From Monodelphis domestica (lineage: Eukaryota; Chordata; Mammalia; Didelphimorphia; Didelphidae): 64,000 nt of DNA. The DNA lies in NCBI RefSeq assembly GCF_027887165.1, contig NC_077230.1, positions 343,720,459 to 343,784,458 of the forward strand, given 5' to 3'. Positions 24,785-36,899 of the stretch are shown here, in pieces; positions within the stretch are counted from its first letter, which is position 1, and every line of letters begins with the position of its first letter. Both the position numbers and the translations under genes were made by a program. The notes under the pieces are model-generated. The model did not search any database and was not told where the DNA came from. It saw only the letters and a list, made by a program, of their open reading frames with translations.

Positions 24785-25170
24785 TAGTGGAATGAAATGG
24801 ACATTGAACTTGGAAGACAGAAGACTTGGACCCAGTCATTTACTAGCCATGTGACTGTGCCCAAGTCAGGAAGTCAGCAAGCATTTATTAAGCACCTACT
24901 ATGTGCTAAGCACTGTGCTAAGTACTAGGGATACAAGGAGAGGCAAAAATTATGGCCCTACTCTCAAGGACCTCAGAGTCTAGTGAGAAACAATTTGCCA
25001 ACAGCCACATACAAACAAGATAGATCCAGGACATGCTCGAAGTAATCTTAGAGGGAAGGTGCTAGCATCAAGGGGGATTGGGAGAAGGACATGCCACTTT
25101 TCTCTCAAAGCTTCAGTTTCCTCAACTATAAATCAGGAAAAATAATATCCAAATGACCTGCCTGATAGAG
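24785..25170. mobile_element. L2 3' end nested in an older SINE
   Basis: A sense SINE (agccatgtgactgtgcccaagtca, resuming with tcagtttcctcaactataaat near 25105) is split by an antisense L2 tail at about 24870-25098 (agcatttattaagcacctac, gtgctaagcactgtgctaag, gagggaaggtgctagcatca). Confidence 0.7.
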
Positions 25171-25283
25171 TATTTATGAAGAGAGTTCTTAGTCAACTAT
25201 TATATATATATTTATGCATGTAAATATTATAATGTATATTACATGTGATAGAGAGATATATTCCCTAGAGAAATGATAGTCTT

Positions 25284-25484
25284 TTTAAACCTTTACCTTA
25301 TATTTTCGAATCAACACTGCATATTGGTTCCAAGGCAGCAGAGCAGTCAGGGCTAGTCTATGGGGTGTTAAGTGACTTGCCCAGGGTCATACCACTAGGA
25401 AGTATATTGAGACCAGATTTGAACCTAGCACCACCCATCTTTGGGCCTGGCACTCAATTCACTGAGCTGTCTAGCTGCCCCATG
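25284..25484 (-). mobile_element. Type A SINE
   Basis: Full antisense copy, tttaaacctttacc to gagctgtctagctgcccc. Confidence 0.88.
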
Positions 25485-25943
25485 GTAGTTATTTTTTATA
25501 GCTAACTTTTATTCCATGCGATGACAGAAAAGAAATCACTAGAGGAAAAAAACACAAATCAAATCAATTCATTTAGACCATAATTCTCATTTCTTTTAAT
25601 CATACATACGTGATATGCATACATACACATGTCTATTCCAGATGTCATATGACCAGTGAGAGAGAGACCAAAGTAGGGTATAAAACAATGGAAAACTAGG
25701 AGTCAGAATCCTTGGGTCTTATCTGGCCACGGATTCATTATATGGTTGGTTTTGGACCAAGCACCTTCCCATCTCCAAATTTCAGTTTCCTCCACTGTAA
25801 GATGAGGTATTTAGATGCTTTGTCTGAATTTCTTCTTTTTAACTCTGAATCTGTCTGTAGCCCAAGTGTTGTTTGGGAAGGAGGGAGACATCAGAAAAGA
25901 GGTAAAAGAGAACTGGAGAGAAAGAGAATAGCCGAGAAGGATA

Positions 25944-26190
25944 AATGTAGTTGTTTTTCAGTCATGTCTGACTTTATGACCCCTGTTGTATTTTCTTGGC
26001 AAAGACACAGCAGTGGTTTGCCATTTCCTTCTACAGCTTATTTTACAAATGAGGAAACTGAAGCAAATAGGGTGAAGTGACTTACCTATGGTCACACAGC
26101 TAGTCAGTGTTTGAAACTGGATTTGAACTCATGAAGATGAGTCTTCACCACTCCAGGCCCAACACTCTATCACTACACCATCCAGCCTCA
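25944..26190 (-). mobile_element. Type B SINE
   Basis: Full antisense copy: gtagttgtttttcagtcatg to ctacaccatccagcc. Confidence 0.85.
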
Positions 26191-26199
26191 AAGAAAGAT

Positions 26200-27000
26200 A
26201 AAAAGAGAAAGAAAAATACAGAGACTAAGTTTGAAACAGAGGAAGATGAAAATCAGCAGATGAAAGGCGGGAAGTTCCATTAACAAATATGTTCCATAAT
26301 GTGCAGGAGAGGAATTATACATAATTTAGCATACCTATGGTTGTGAAAATGCATCTTTGATGTCTGCCAAAGTACTCCAAATATAATATAACCCATTAAT
26401 TCTCCCTTTAAAAAACCAAACAGATGATTTTAGACATGAAAGAAAGTAGTTGTGGCCAAAATTTGCCATGAAGCATTTGAATTTGAATTCTTATTGAAAT
26501 TCAGGATCCTGAAGTTTTCTCTTCCTCATTTTCGACGAGGTAAACTAATTCCCTTCTCGTGAAATTGGAGAAGGTTACTTGCCATTTGATAACGGAAAAG
26601 GTTATCCCAGTCTTGCAGGCCATTGATCTTGAGGACATAGCTGCTCAGATACTTTAAAGACATTTCGTGTCTTCATAGTTATAGCAAACAATAATATCTA
26701 ATGGAACGTTACACGTGGCCCATATGAAATTGTCAAAAGCCAAAGATTCACCATCCCTGCTTTTAGTGTGGAAGAGTTTAAGATGGCAGCCAGGACAACA
26801 AGCAGTGTAAAATGGCTTAGCTCCTGACCGTAGCACCAACTTCTAGCACAGGGCTTCCTTTGCATGTGTTCATCTCATTGGATTAAATTGTAATTTAGAA
26901 AGTCAGAAATGAGCCACTCTTCCAATATCTTGCCTTCCTAAGGGTCCTACAGTCATTAATGACTGAAAGCTTGTCAGGTAGTGGGAGAATAATAGATCAT
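26200..27000. other. MAP6 intron 3, unique-looking sequence
   Basis: No supported gene or repeat. Confidence 0.4.
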
Positions 27001-27010
27001 GTTCTTTGAT

Positions 27011-27255
27011 GGTGAAATGGATAGAGCTTGGAGTGAGAAAGGGCTGAGTTCAAATCTAGCCTCAGATTCTTGCTAGCTGTGTGACTCTGGGCAAGTCACT
27101 TAATCTTACACTTAACAGGGATTAACTAAAAAGGGGATAATAGTACCTACCTCAAAGTATTATGAAGATCAGATGGGGTTATGTTTGTAAAAAGTGCTTA
27201 GCACAGGGCATGCCAAATAGTAGGTCCTTCATAAGTGCTTATTCCTTTCCCTCCC
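27011..27255 (+). repeat. Near full-length MIR-type SINE
   Basis: Sense: gatagagcttggagtgagaa, tgtgtgactctgggcaagtcactt, aaagtgcttagcacagggc. Confidence 0.75.
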
Positions 27256-27354
27256 TTTACTTTTCAGAGTTCAGTTCCAAAATCCTTGTAAAAAGGATTT
27301 TTATCAGGGTAAATGTCCCCACAAAGAATGTCTAAGATGAAAAAGATGAACAGT

Positions 27355-28050
27355 ATTCAATTCAACAAATGTTTATTCTAGTACATACAAGGGTCTCTGC
27401 TGGACTAAGGGTGAAACAAGGATCATCCCCATCATCATCATCACCAGCATTTGTATAGCACTCTAAGGTGGGCTAAGCACTTCACACATGTATTAACTCA
27501 AGTATCTCCATTTCCACCACACTTCAAGATTTTCACGGCACTGCTCACAATGGCCCCATGTGGGCTGAAGTGGATGGATTCATGATCATCCTCTTTTTCA
27601 CTGGAGGAACTAGGCAGAGAGAAGAGAGGTGACTTTCCAGGGTCATATAGGAAGGAAGGGCTGCTAGAGCTACCTAGAACTAATATTCTCTGCTCCAAGA
27701 TCCATCCAGCTCTAACATTCTGTGTTCTAAGATTTCTATAATTTCTAAACATTCTTTGTTCTGGTGTGCTAGCTAGCTCTAGCTAATCCAATTTGCAGGT
27801 TTCAATGCCTACTCCTCATTACACCACATATGAACATTGATTGATCCATGATCTAGAAATCATGTTTCTAGATCTAAAAGGGATCTTATAAATCACCAAG
27901 CCTATGTAATTTTACAGATAAGGAAACTGAGGCCTCCAAAAGTCAAGTGATTCACCCCAGGTCCCAAACATAGTCAGCTACAAGGCTGAGTTTCCAAACC
28001 AGACCCTTTGATTTCAAATCCAGTGTTCCCTTTATCTTACATTGCTGTCA
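27355..28050 (-). repeat. L2 tail and MIR remnants
   Basis: Antisense L2 end at about 27358-27490 (aattcaacaaatgtttattct). A MIR follows at about 27880-28050 (ttttacagataaggaaactgaggc). Intervening sequence has a short stretch of the SINE-tail motif. Confidence 0.5.
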
Positions 28051-28179
28051 TTGCCTTCAGGGAATCTATAATGTAGGAGGAGGAGGAGACATGGACAAAA
28101 AAATCTTTAAGGTCACATATCTAAGAACAAGCATAAGAGGAAGGGGCAGAGTGCTAGGAGAGTGCTGGGTGGGGTTGGG

Positions 28180-28372
28180 AGGGCAGTAAGATGGCTCAGT
28201 GGATAGAGATCCAGGGCTAGAGATACAAGGAGAGTAAAAATATGGCCTCATATACTTCCTAGCTGTATGACCCTGGGCAAATCACTTAATCCCAATTGCC
28301 TAGCCATTTCTGCTCTTCTGCCTTAGAATTAATCCAATTCTAAGACGGGAAGTAAGGGTTGTTATTTTTTAA
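28180..28372 (+). mobile_element. Type A SINE
   Basis: Sense copy from gggcagtaagatggctcag to gacgggaagtaagggttgtt. Confidence 0.85.
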
Positions 28373-28689
28373 AGTTTGTTGAAGGAGGCAAGGAACAGTC
28401 ATTTTCCCCAACCATTTGTCCACAATTATAAGGAGCAACATAGAACAATACTTTAAATTTTGTTTCTGTGAAAAGACAATCAGAGAGTGGAGAGGACACC
28501 CAGCCAGGTGAGTGAGAATCCATGTTCTGTTATTTACTAGATGAATCATGTAAGGTGAATCAATGGCCCCGCCTGAACCTCGTGCCCTCTTGTGTACTTC
28601 TGTTGCTCAACAGTGGGCAAGATACTTCTTTCCCCACAGCCCAAGTTTCTCTATCTATAAAATGGGAAGATTTAATTCAATCATCTCTA

Positions 28690-29100
28690 AAATTCCTTCC
28701 AGCTAATAGTCTATGCTCTAAGAACCCATCCAGTTCTAACGTTCTGTGTTCTAAGATTTCTGCCAGCCCCAACATTCTTTATTCTATGTTCTAAACTCCC
28801 TTCTACCTCTAATATTCTATGTTCTGAGGTTCCTTCCAGCTCTAGCATCCTTTGTTATGTCTTCTAAACTCCTATCCTTAACATTCTATGTTCTGAGATT
28901 TCTTTTAGCTCTGACATTCTTTGTTCTGTGTTCTAACCATCCATCTTTAACAGTCTGAATTTCAAGATTTCTACCAGTGTTCTAACATTTTTGTTCTATG
29001 TTTTAAATTCCCTTCTGTCTCTAATATTTTATGCTCTGAAGTTCCTTCCCAATTCCAACATCATTTGTTCTGGATTCTAAACTCCTTTTAAACTCCTACA
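28690..29100. repeat. Minisatellite built from a SINE tail
   Basis: About a dozen imperfect units of roughly 30-35 bp, each made of a 'ccttccagctctaacattct' half and a 'tgttctaagat' half. The units match the common end of marsupial tRNA-SINEs and begin directly after such a SINE's cctctctataaaatggg-like block. Confidence 0.8.
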
Positions 29101-29363
29101 ATCTTTATATTATCTAAAAATATGACAAGAATTGGAGAAGCCAAACTCCTCTGATCCCTTAAGCTCAGTCTCAAACAAGGGTGGCTTTTGTTTTCCCTGA
29201 TATTGCTTGGTTTATTTTTATTGACATGGAAGGCCTGAGGTTTATATACTTGACAGAACATTCTGTCACTAAACAGCTAGCTGTAGGGGGAAAGTATTTG
29301 GTTTTTTTTTTCAGGTGCTCTGAGTTTCTTTGAACCATGGGAATATTTTAGAAGATGATACAT

Positions 29364-29432
<69 letters not shown>
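29364..29432. repeat. (CA)n(TA)n microsatellite
   Basis: (CA)n followed by (TA)n interrupted once by gc. Confidence 0.97.
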
Positions 29433-29435
<3 letters not shown>

Positions 29436-29554
29436 ATACTGACTGGAGATTGGTAAGTTAATGGCAGTAGCAGATTTTAATGGCACAGAATAATGAGACA
29501 AGAGCATTAGCAACAAATAATAAATAGCCTGACCTTAGGTTCAAAGACGAGGAT

Positions 29555-29715
29555 AGAAATAAAGCACTAGACTGGGTTCTAGTGCCAGCTCAGCCACTGG
29601 CTTGCATGTAATTTGGATAGGTTCAAACTTCCTTTTCTAGGCCTCAGTTTCATCCTCTATAAAGTGAGGGAGTTGGACTAGATAATCCTTAAAGTCCCTT
29701 CTAAGTTTAAAAAGT
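29555..29715 (+). repeat. MIR-type SINE
   Basis: Sense: gactgggttctagtgccagct, cctcagtttcatcctctataaa, ggacta..gataatccttaaagtc. Confidence 0.65.
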
Positions 29716-30127
29716 GATTTTTAAAAGATAGTGGTAGAGGAAAAAAGGGGGAAAGAGATGAGAACTATAAAAGAAAGATTTGGAAAAAGAATTAGCAGCT
29801 CAGAACAAGAGGTACAAAATAAATTTATCCAGTGATTCTCGAAAGCTAGGTTAGGTGCCATGTTGGTGAATCCATGGCACGTATGCCTCTGTATACTGGA
29901 AAGGGTTGCTTTCCTCCCCTTCTCCACTGTGCTTAAGGACATTTTTCACACGCCCCATCCCTCCACAGTAGCCCAATGTGAGCACTCTTCCTCCCCTGTC
30001 TGGGGTAATGTAAGGGTTTCACAGGCAGTTTGAGGGTACATCTTGGTCACATGGTCTCTAAAAGTTTCACCATCACTGGTAGGGCTTTAAAGTGAAGAGG
30101 AAAAGAGCTTTTAAAAAGTAAAGGATG

Positions 30128-30340
30128 GGGGGCAGCTGGGTAGCTCAGTGGATTGAGAGCCAGGCCTAGAGACAGGAGGTCCTAGGTTCAAATCTGGACT
30201 CAGACACTTCCCAGCTATGTGACCCTGGGTAAGTCACTTGACCCCCATTGCCTAGCCCTTACCACTCTTCTGCCTTGGAACCAATACACAGTATTGATTT
30301 TAAGATGGAAGGTAAGGGTTTTAAAAAAATATTTTTTTTT
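30128..30340 (+). mobile_element. Type A SINE with target-site duplication
   Basis: Complete sense copy flanked by aaagtaaaggatg at 30115-30127 and 30341-30353. Low divergence from the family pattern suggests it is fairly recent. Confidence 0.95.
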
Positions 30341-30365
30341 AAAGTAAAGGATGAGGGTGAGGCAT

Positions 30366-30490
30366 TAGGGGTCAACTAAATGGCTCTGTGGATAGAGTAC
30401 CAGACTTGGAATCAAGAATACTCACTTCAAGATATTTGCTAGCTTTGTGACCCTGAACAAGTCACTTAACCCTGTTTGATTCAGTAAAAA
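30366..30490 (+). mobile_element. SINE fragment (type B head)
   Basis: gtcaactaaatggctctgtgg, ggatagagtaccagacttgg, then tgtgaccctgaacaagtcact, ending at poly(A). Confidence 0.75.
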
Positions 30491-31368
30491 AAAAAGGGGG
30501 GGAGAGGGGTGGTGGAGATAAAGAGGGTTGTTTTATTTTATCCTTGGGGCAATAGGGAGCCCCTGGAATTAACTGAAGTTATAACATGAGTCATCTGAAC
30601 AGAAAAGATAATTAAACCCTAGGGAGCTGATGAGGTTACCAAGAAAATACAGAGAGAGAATAGAGTACAGAATAGAACCTAGGGAAGCACCCACAATTGA
30701 GGCCATAATATCAATCATCTAACACAAGAAATAACAGTCAGGTAGGAGGAAAACCAGGAAAGAGCACAGTTGCAAAAACTCAGAGAGGATAGAGACTCCA
30801 AGAAGAGAGGGTGGTCAATGGTGCCAAGTATAATACATAAACTGAGGATTATTACTGAGAAAAGACCATGAGATTTGTTAAGAAATTGTTGGTAACTTAG
30901 AAGAGAGCAGTTTCAGGTAAGAGATGAGATCAGAAGCCATATTGCAAAGAGTTGAGGAGTGGCCAATAGGGGAGGAAGTGAAGGCAATTTTTTTCCTAGG
31001 CATTTGGTTGAATAAGACTTTGCTTGACTTAGGACAGCCCAGAGGTCTGTCCTTTTTTCTGCACGTCTGTTGAAGGCCATCTCCTCAGATAATTAAATCT
31101 TGAGTTTGATGCATACCTTCAAAATCTTGTTAAACTAAGAAGGGAGGAGAACTGTAGTTTCCAAGACCTGATTCTGTTATTCCAAGTATCTCCATTGTTA
31201 CTGATCAGGAAATAGCTAAATCACATCTTCTAAAGAATATTCTGATTAGGGTGGAATAGTTTTAAAATTCACAGCATGAGAGATATAAGATGATAAGCAT
31301 ATAAAAAGATAGAACTATGTGCTCTTTTTTACTAAGCTGACATTTGGAGTACCAACTCCCTGTCAATC
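30491..31368. other. MAP6 intron 3, L2-like traces
   Basis: The stretch about 30530-30650 resembles antisense L2 (ttttatccttggggcaataggga). The rest is unrecognised and has no gene. Confidence 0.4.
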
Positions 31369-31369
31369 A

Positions 31370-31560
31370 TTATTTTAAACCCTCACCTTCCACCTTAGAA
31401 TCAATACTATGTACTGGTTATAAGGCAGAAGAACAATAAGGGCTAGGCAATGGAGGTTAAGTGACTTGCCCAGGGTCACACCTAGGAAGTGTCTGAGGTC
31501 AGATTTGAACCTAGGACAGCCTGACTCTCTCAATACACTGAGCTACCCAGCTACTCCCCC
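31370..31560 (-). mobile_element. Type A SINE
   Basis: Antisense copy with a small deletion in the core (cacacctaggaag). Confidence 0.87.
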
Positions 31561-31561
31561 A

Positions 31562-32270
31562 GCAACCATTTTTGTTCTATCATTTCCAATGCAAAGATCA
31601 TCCTTCTTGTCCAAGGAACTATGCAAAATCCATGGATTTGTGCATCCACGTGAGTCTTTTCATCTAATTGTTTTTCTTCTCATTGGAATTATTTCCCTTT
31701 GTGTCTTCAGAATTTAATTCTCAAGTGTCTCACATTGCTCCTGGACTGTTTCCCTGAAGCATTTTATTTCATGGGATCCTACCTATCTTTCCACTGAATC
31801 CAAAATCTAGAGTGTATGTCACATTATGCCTGATTTTCTTCTCCTCTAACACAAACTCTAGGAACCATCATTTCCCTCCATGGTTTGCATCATTTTTACC
31901 TCACCAACCAGTTCCTCCCTGTTGGGGAGAATGAGATTAAGAAAATAATTTCCCTTTATTGAATCTTTCTCCTTCAAAAGGATTAAATTATCACTAAGGC
32001 AAGTGAAGTTATTTGAAGCTCTGTTTTTCCCAGAGAGAGTTTGAGCAGATTTCTGGATAATTGAGATCCCCAATTACTACTCTCAAACCATATTTGTGTG
32101 TACAGATTTGTAGTCTATTTCCCAAATTCCTCATCTCTTTCTTCATTCTATTTATATGGTTTCCAGTTATAATGACAGCATTTCTGTTCCTCTCTCCACT
32201 GAATTTCACCTAAATGTTCTCCATGATGCTTTCCCTATCCAGTTCTTGGATTTACTTACATAACTAGCAT
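31562..32270. other. MAP6 intron 3, unrecognised
   Basis: T-rich sequence without support for a gene. Several lines resemble old LINE 3' sequence but I cannot name it. Confidence 0.35.
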
Positions 32271-32276
32271 TTTCAG

Positions 32277-33260
32277 TCAACTAATATTTATTAGGCATCT
32301 ACTATATGTCAGGCACCATGCCAAGCACTGCAGGTACAAAAGACAAAAAACAGTCCCTGTTTTCAAGGACCCTAATGGGAGAAACAGCATTCAAACACCC
32401 ATGGACAAACAAGATAAATTGAGGGTAACCTCAGAGGGAAGGTACTAAAATTAAGGACTAGAAGAAGTTTCTAGACTAAGGTAGAATTTTATCTGAGTCT
32501 TGAAAGAAATCAGAAAAGGTAAGAGGTGGAGATGAGGAGAAAGCACATTCCTGGTATAGGGGACAGCCTCAGGAAATGAAATGCTCAAAGTTAGAGATGA
32601 ATTTATTTATTTTTTTAATTAATAAAGAGACCAGTGTCCTTGGATCATGGATTCCATGGAGGGGAGTAAGGTGTAAGAAGCCTGGAAAACTGGCAGGGAA
32701 GGGAGAGGTTATAATGGTTTTAAAAGCTAAACAGTGAGTTTTCTATTTGATCCTAGGAGTAATAGGAAACTGCCAGAGTTTATCAAATAGGGATGGGATA
32801 TGTCCAGATTTGCATTTTAGGAAAATCAGTTTGATAGCTTAATGGAGAATGAACTGAAGTAAGGAAAGACTTGTGGCGGGGGAACCAATCAGGCTTGCTA
32901 TATAGCCAGGTATGAGGTGATGAGAGCCTGAAAGAGGAGAGGGGTAGGGAGTTCCAGTGTCAGAATAAAGAAAGGGGTATATAGAAGAGATGCTCTGAAG
33001 GTAGAAATGACATGGATTATCAACTGATTGCATATGTAGGGGTGAGAGAGATTAAGGACTCAAGAGTGACACCTAGGTTGTGAGCCAGTGTGACTGGGAG
33101 GATAGAGGTGCCCTTGACAGTCAAAGGAGAGTTAGGAAGAGGGGAAGAGGCTTGTGGGAAAAGATAATGAGTTCTGTTTGGGATGTATTGAGTTTAGGGC
33201 ACCTTCAGGAATCCAGTTAGAGATGTCTAAAAGGCAATTAAAGATAGGAGACTGGAGGGC
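32277..33260 (-). mobile_element. Long L2 fragment (about 1 kb)
   Basis: Antisense L2 from its 3' end (ctaatatttattaggcatctac, gtcaggcaccatgcca) through ggcattccaggcatggggga-like and tctatttgatcctaggagta blocks to gagatgtctaaaaggcaatt. Disrupted by a T-rich patch near 32600. Confidence 0.8.
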
Positions 33261-33289
33261 AGAAGAGAGGTTAGGGCTGAATGAGTAGT

Positions 33290-33530
33290 TCTTGTTATTC
33301 TAGAGGTCTATGAGGTCAATACAAGGAAAGCCTTCCTAACAGTTAGAGCTATTCAGAAATAGAATGGATTACTCCATAGAGTTACGAGTTCCTCATTAAT
33401 GGAAGTCTTCAAGCAGAAGGTGACTGAATAGCCAATTATCATGGAAATTGTGAGGGAATTCCTACCCAAGATGGGCTGTATTATATGACCCCTGAGGTTC
33501 CTTCGAGCTTTGAGACTGTATGATTCTGTG
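33290..33530 (+). mobile_element. CR1/L3-like LINE 3' end
   Basis: Sense: ggaaagccttcctaacagtt, ggaagtcttcaagcagaagg, gaggttccttcgagctttga, ending gtatgattctg. Confidence 0.7.
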
Positions 33531-33531
33531 G

Positions 33532-34298
33532 TTGATCTTCACAACCCCCTTGAAGATGATAATCTGGCCTTCCTGAGAGCACCTGTAATAAGGAAGCTCA
33601 CTGCCCCATAAGGAGGCCTTTTCCAAGTCAAAATAATTGAATACATAGAAATTCATATCTGAAGACATATCTGAAGAAATGAAGGGTTTTCCAATATGAG
33701 GATGAGGATTTAGAGTTCATTGGTCCAAATTTCCATTTAAAAACATCAAAATTCAAATAGAAAACACGTTATTTCTATAATAACTTGGCACTTACTCAGA
33801 TGAATGCAGTGTCTTATCAGTGAGAAATATCCCATCCAGTGATTCAGATCACAAACTCTTCACACCTTCTCATCCTGTCTCATCCAAACCTTTCTGGAAA
33901 AATCTTGTGTAAAGTATCCATCCAAAACATTGGATGCTTTCCTTTAATTTTATCCCACATATATATTATTGCCAAAAACTAAAGGGGAAAAAACCCTCTT
34001 TGATTATCCTCACTGGATTACAGTCTGAAAAGGAGTAATGAGTAGCTAATAAATTGTTTTCCCTGTGTATGAGTTCATTAGTGAAACAACGAATTGGGTA
34101 ATTTGGACACCTGGCTCAGTGTATCACATCATCAATGGCCCCTTCACCTTGCATCATGCTTTCATTTTGAGCTCCCAGTCAATGGTCTTTTTGTACAAGA
34201 CCCTATCAAGTAAAAGCATTTACTTATTCCTGACTGTATTCCAGGCAAAAGAGAGAAGACATAGCTAATAAATAGTGCTCGTTGATCAAAAAGTGAGA
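33532..34298. other. MAP6 intron 3, unrecognised
   Basis: No supported gene or repeat. Confidence 0.4.
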
Positions 34299-34299
34299 T

Positions 34300-34510
34300 A
34301 AAATGAACAATGAACTGGGAGCCAGGACAATAGGGTTCTAATCCAAGTTCTGATACTCATTCCTCATGTGACTTCAGGTTCTATACCTCCCATCACTGTA
34401 AAATGAGTGGACCAAATAATCTCTCGAAATTTCATTCCAACTTTAATATTCTATGTTCTGAGGTTCCATCCAGTTCTAATAGTCTATGTTCTATTCTCTC
34501 TCTTATAACC
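34300..34510 (+). repeat. MIR-type SINE with short tail repeat
   Basis: Sense: gggagccaggacaatagggtt, cactgtaaaatgagtggacc, then two copies of the ctaatattctatgttctgagg tail motif. Confidence 0.6.
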
Positions 34511-34744
34511 CTTATCTGATTCTGCTCTTTTGTCATCATTCATGTCTATGTCTTTTACCTCCTGTGAAATTGTGAGTTCTTTGTGGACAAGGATTGCATC
34601 TCATTCATCTGTTTATTCTCCCTTAATGCTGAGGACAGGGACACACAGCAATTGTTCAGGGAATGGATGAGTGGATAAATGGATGAATGAATGGATGAAG
34701 TGGGGTCTGTCTAAAGGTAGTTTTTGTAAAAGTGTAAAAAACAC

Positions 34745-35060
34745 CAATATGACACTGGGGTCAGAATAGGTAGGTTTAAATCCCAGTTCTACCATTTACT
34801 GAATGACCCTGAGCAAATCACTTAAGCCTCAATTTCCTCATTTGCAAAATAGGGGTAATAATACTTGAACTACTTATATCACAGGGTCCATCATTGTGAA
34901 GAATACATCATGTAACCTTAACGCTCTATAGAAATGGGCATCATTATTGTTATGTTCAGGATCCCTTCCAGCTTTGACATTTGTATTCTATGGTCCCTTC
35001 TGATTCTAGTATCTTAGATTCTATGGCCACTTCTAACTTTAACAGTCTATTCTACATGAG
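34745..35060 (+). repeat. MIR-type SINE with short tail repeat
   Basis: Sense: gacactggggtcagaatagg, gaccctgagcaaatcactta, cctcatttgcaaaatagggg, then gatcccttccagctttgac units. Confidence 0.6.
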
Positions 35061-35215
35061 AAAATATATGAGGAAAGCATACTTTGAAAAAATGGTCAAA
35101 CCATGTAAATGTAGATTACTACTAAGGAGGCTAAGCATTCTCACTTCCATTTGGCTTATGCTGTGGGCCTTGATTTCCCCATCTGTAAAATGAGGAGGTT
35201 TGATTTGATGTCTAA

Positions 35216-35234
35216 TAATAATAATAATAATAAT
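35216..35234. repeat. (TAA)n microsatellite
   Basis: Six pure repeats. Confidence 0.9.
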
Positions 35235-35239
35235 CTTAT

Positions 35240-36440
35240 ATTTATATAGTGCTTTACAGCCTGCCCTCAGATCAGTTCCAGCTTCCAGTCTTCATATCCC
35301 TGGGCTGAGCATACCTTTTTTAATCACTTGATACCAAAGTAGACCTCAGCCCAGCCCAGTGTGCTAAAACATTATCGAATTCTGCACCCAGAGAGGCAAA
35401 TGAATAAGGTTTCCTTCCAGTGACATGGCACTACTTTTATGCATTGTAACCTCTATGATGGGGAATGCCAAAGAGGACAAGGGGAGAAGTGACTAAAAGA
35501 CCACAGAACTGTGCAGAAATGGGGAAGTGGGAATCAGTGGAAGCAGAAGGTAAGGGCTTCTTCATGTCTACAATCATTTCAACATCCTCATCCCACATGG
35601 AATCCAAGCCACCAAATGCACAAAAGTTACTGTGTGAACTTGGGCAATTAATTTCCCTTCTTTGGGGAAAGTGCTCTGCTCTACCCACCTCCAAAAGATT
35701 ATTGTGAAGATCAGATGGCATAAAGGTCAATTCCTCTCTCTAGACCTCAGTTTACTTATTTTTTAAATGAGGGTGATAATACCTTCCATACTTGCCTCCT
35801 GAGGGTTACTAGAAAGATCAGGTGACCTTGGAAAAGTCAATTCCCTTCTTTGGACTCAGTTTCCTCAATTGTATAATGAAAGAGTTGGGTATTGCCATCT
35901 GTCCATGCTTACCACTTTGCCAGGAAAATAAATAAGGCATCAGAAAATGGGAGAAGACCACTTTTAAAAACATGTTCCTCATGTCTTTGGTAGGTGGACA
36001 AAGTGAGGAAAAAGCAATGGCATTAGCTGTTGGGGTCTTTTGTTTTGTGATCTGACATGGTAGAGACATGCCAGGCTAGCTTGGAAGAAGAGCAGGAGGG
36101 TATAGCCTAGGCCAAGTGGTAAAGCAGATGTGCCCGCCAGACGACATTGAATCTTGGTATGGTATCATCACCATGTCATTGAGAATCCGTTCTTGTGGGC
36201 CACGGGCAGGTTATAATCAATTGGCAAGTGCATTGAATAGTTGAACCCTGACCCCAGCCCAAGCTCTAGCTTTGACAACATGCTGGTATTAACAGCTCTC
36301 TACCTGGACCTCCAGTTAGGGGTCATCATCCTGGGTGTCCCTGGGGTGTCCCCCATTAGTCCACAAGCTATCAGACAGTATGTGCTTGGCTCCTGGCCAT
36401 GGCTACCCCCTGTGGCCTCCACAATGACCACTTCTCTCTC
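35240..36440. other. End of MAP6 intron 3
   Basis: Mostly unique-looking; MIR-like traces near 35720-35880 (ctcagtttacttattttttaaatgag; ctcagtttcctcaattgtataatg). Ends in the polypyrimidine tract of exon 4. Confidence 0.45.
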
Positions 36441-36448
36441 CTTTCTAG

Positions 36449-36710
36449 GATCCCAGTCCAACCCAAGAGCTCAACCCAACCGGGAAGCCCAGTCCAACCC
36501 AGCAGCCCAGCTCAACCCACTAATCCAATTCAACCCTCCGCTGGGGATTCAGATAAGGATCAAGGTCCCGTAGGCCAGGAGCTGCCTGCTGTGGCTGAGA
36601 TCCCAGAAGCACCCCGGACAGAATGTAATGAAGGGTCACCCAAACCCTCGGTCCCTGAGCTGCTGCCAAAGGAGCTGCCAAGGAAGGAACTTCCTTCTGA
36701 GGGCCTGTGA
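36449..36710 (+). CDS. MAP6: MAP6 exon 4 (C-terminal, Pro/Gln-rich)
   Basis: Last coding exon of full-length MAP6: one base completing Glu, then 86 residues and TGA at 36708-36710. The acceptor is a long pyrimidine tract ending in ctttctag at 36448. The first 30 residues are an imperfect Gln-Pro repeat (VQPKSSTQPGSPVQPSSPAQ and so on). A DSDKDQGPV motif follows that resembles the 'DKDQG' start of the C-terminal region in eutherian MAP6, then an acidic/Pro tail ending in ELPRKELPSEGL. From memory, rodent and human MAP6 have several hundred residues here with many 11-residue repeats; this exon is far shorter and has a single DKDQGP-like unit. Phase agrees with exon 3. Identity rests on phase, position, poly(A) signal and the short shared motif. 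Confidence 0.88.
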
Positions 36711-36790
36711 AGACACACTCATAGTTTGCATGAAACATGTGCTGTATTGTCTTGCTGGAGTCCAATAAAACTGGTGTCATTGATGGAATT
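36711..36790 (+). terminator. MAP6: MAP6 3'UTR and polyadenylation signal
   Basis: The stop at 36710 is followed by a short unique stretch with AATAAA at 36764-36769 and a G/T-rich run (tggtgtcattgatgg, then tgactgtgtatggtca) just after it, as expected for a cleavage site near 36785. The implied 3'UTR is only about 75 bp. Confidence 0.8.
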
Positions 36791-36899
36791 GGCTTGACTG
36801 TGTATGGTCAGGGTGGGATATGCTTATGGGTCGGGGTATCAACCTCTGATGCAGAACCACCTGGGAGAAGGCAGACAGGCCAAGAAGGTGCTATCCAGA

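Noticed and set aside
36241..36573. 110-codon + strand frame over MAP6 exon 4
   Set aside because: It is the wrong frame for the spliced mRNA; the frame that completes the exon 3 Glu codon starts at 36450.
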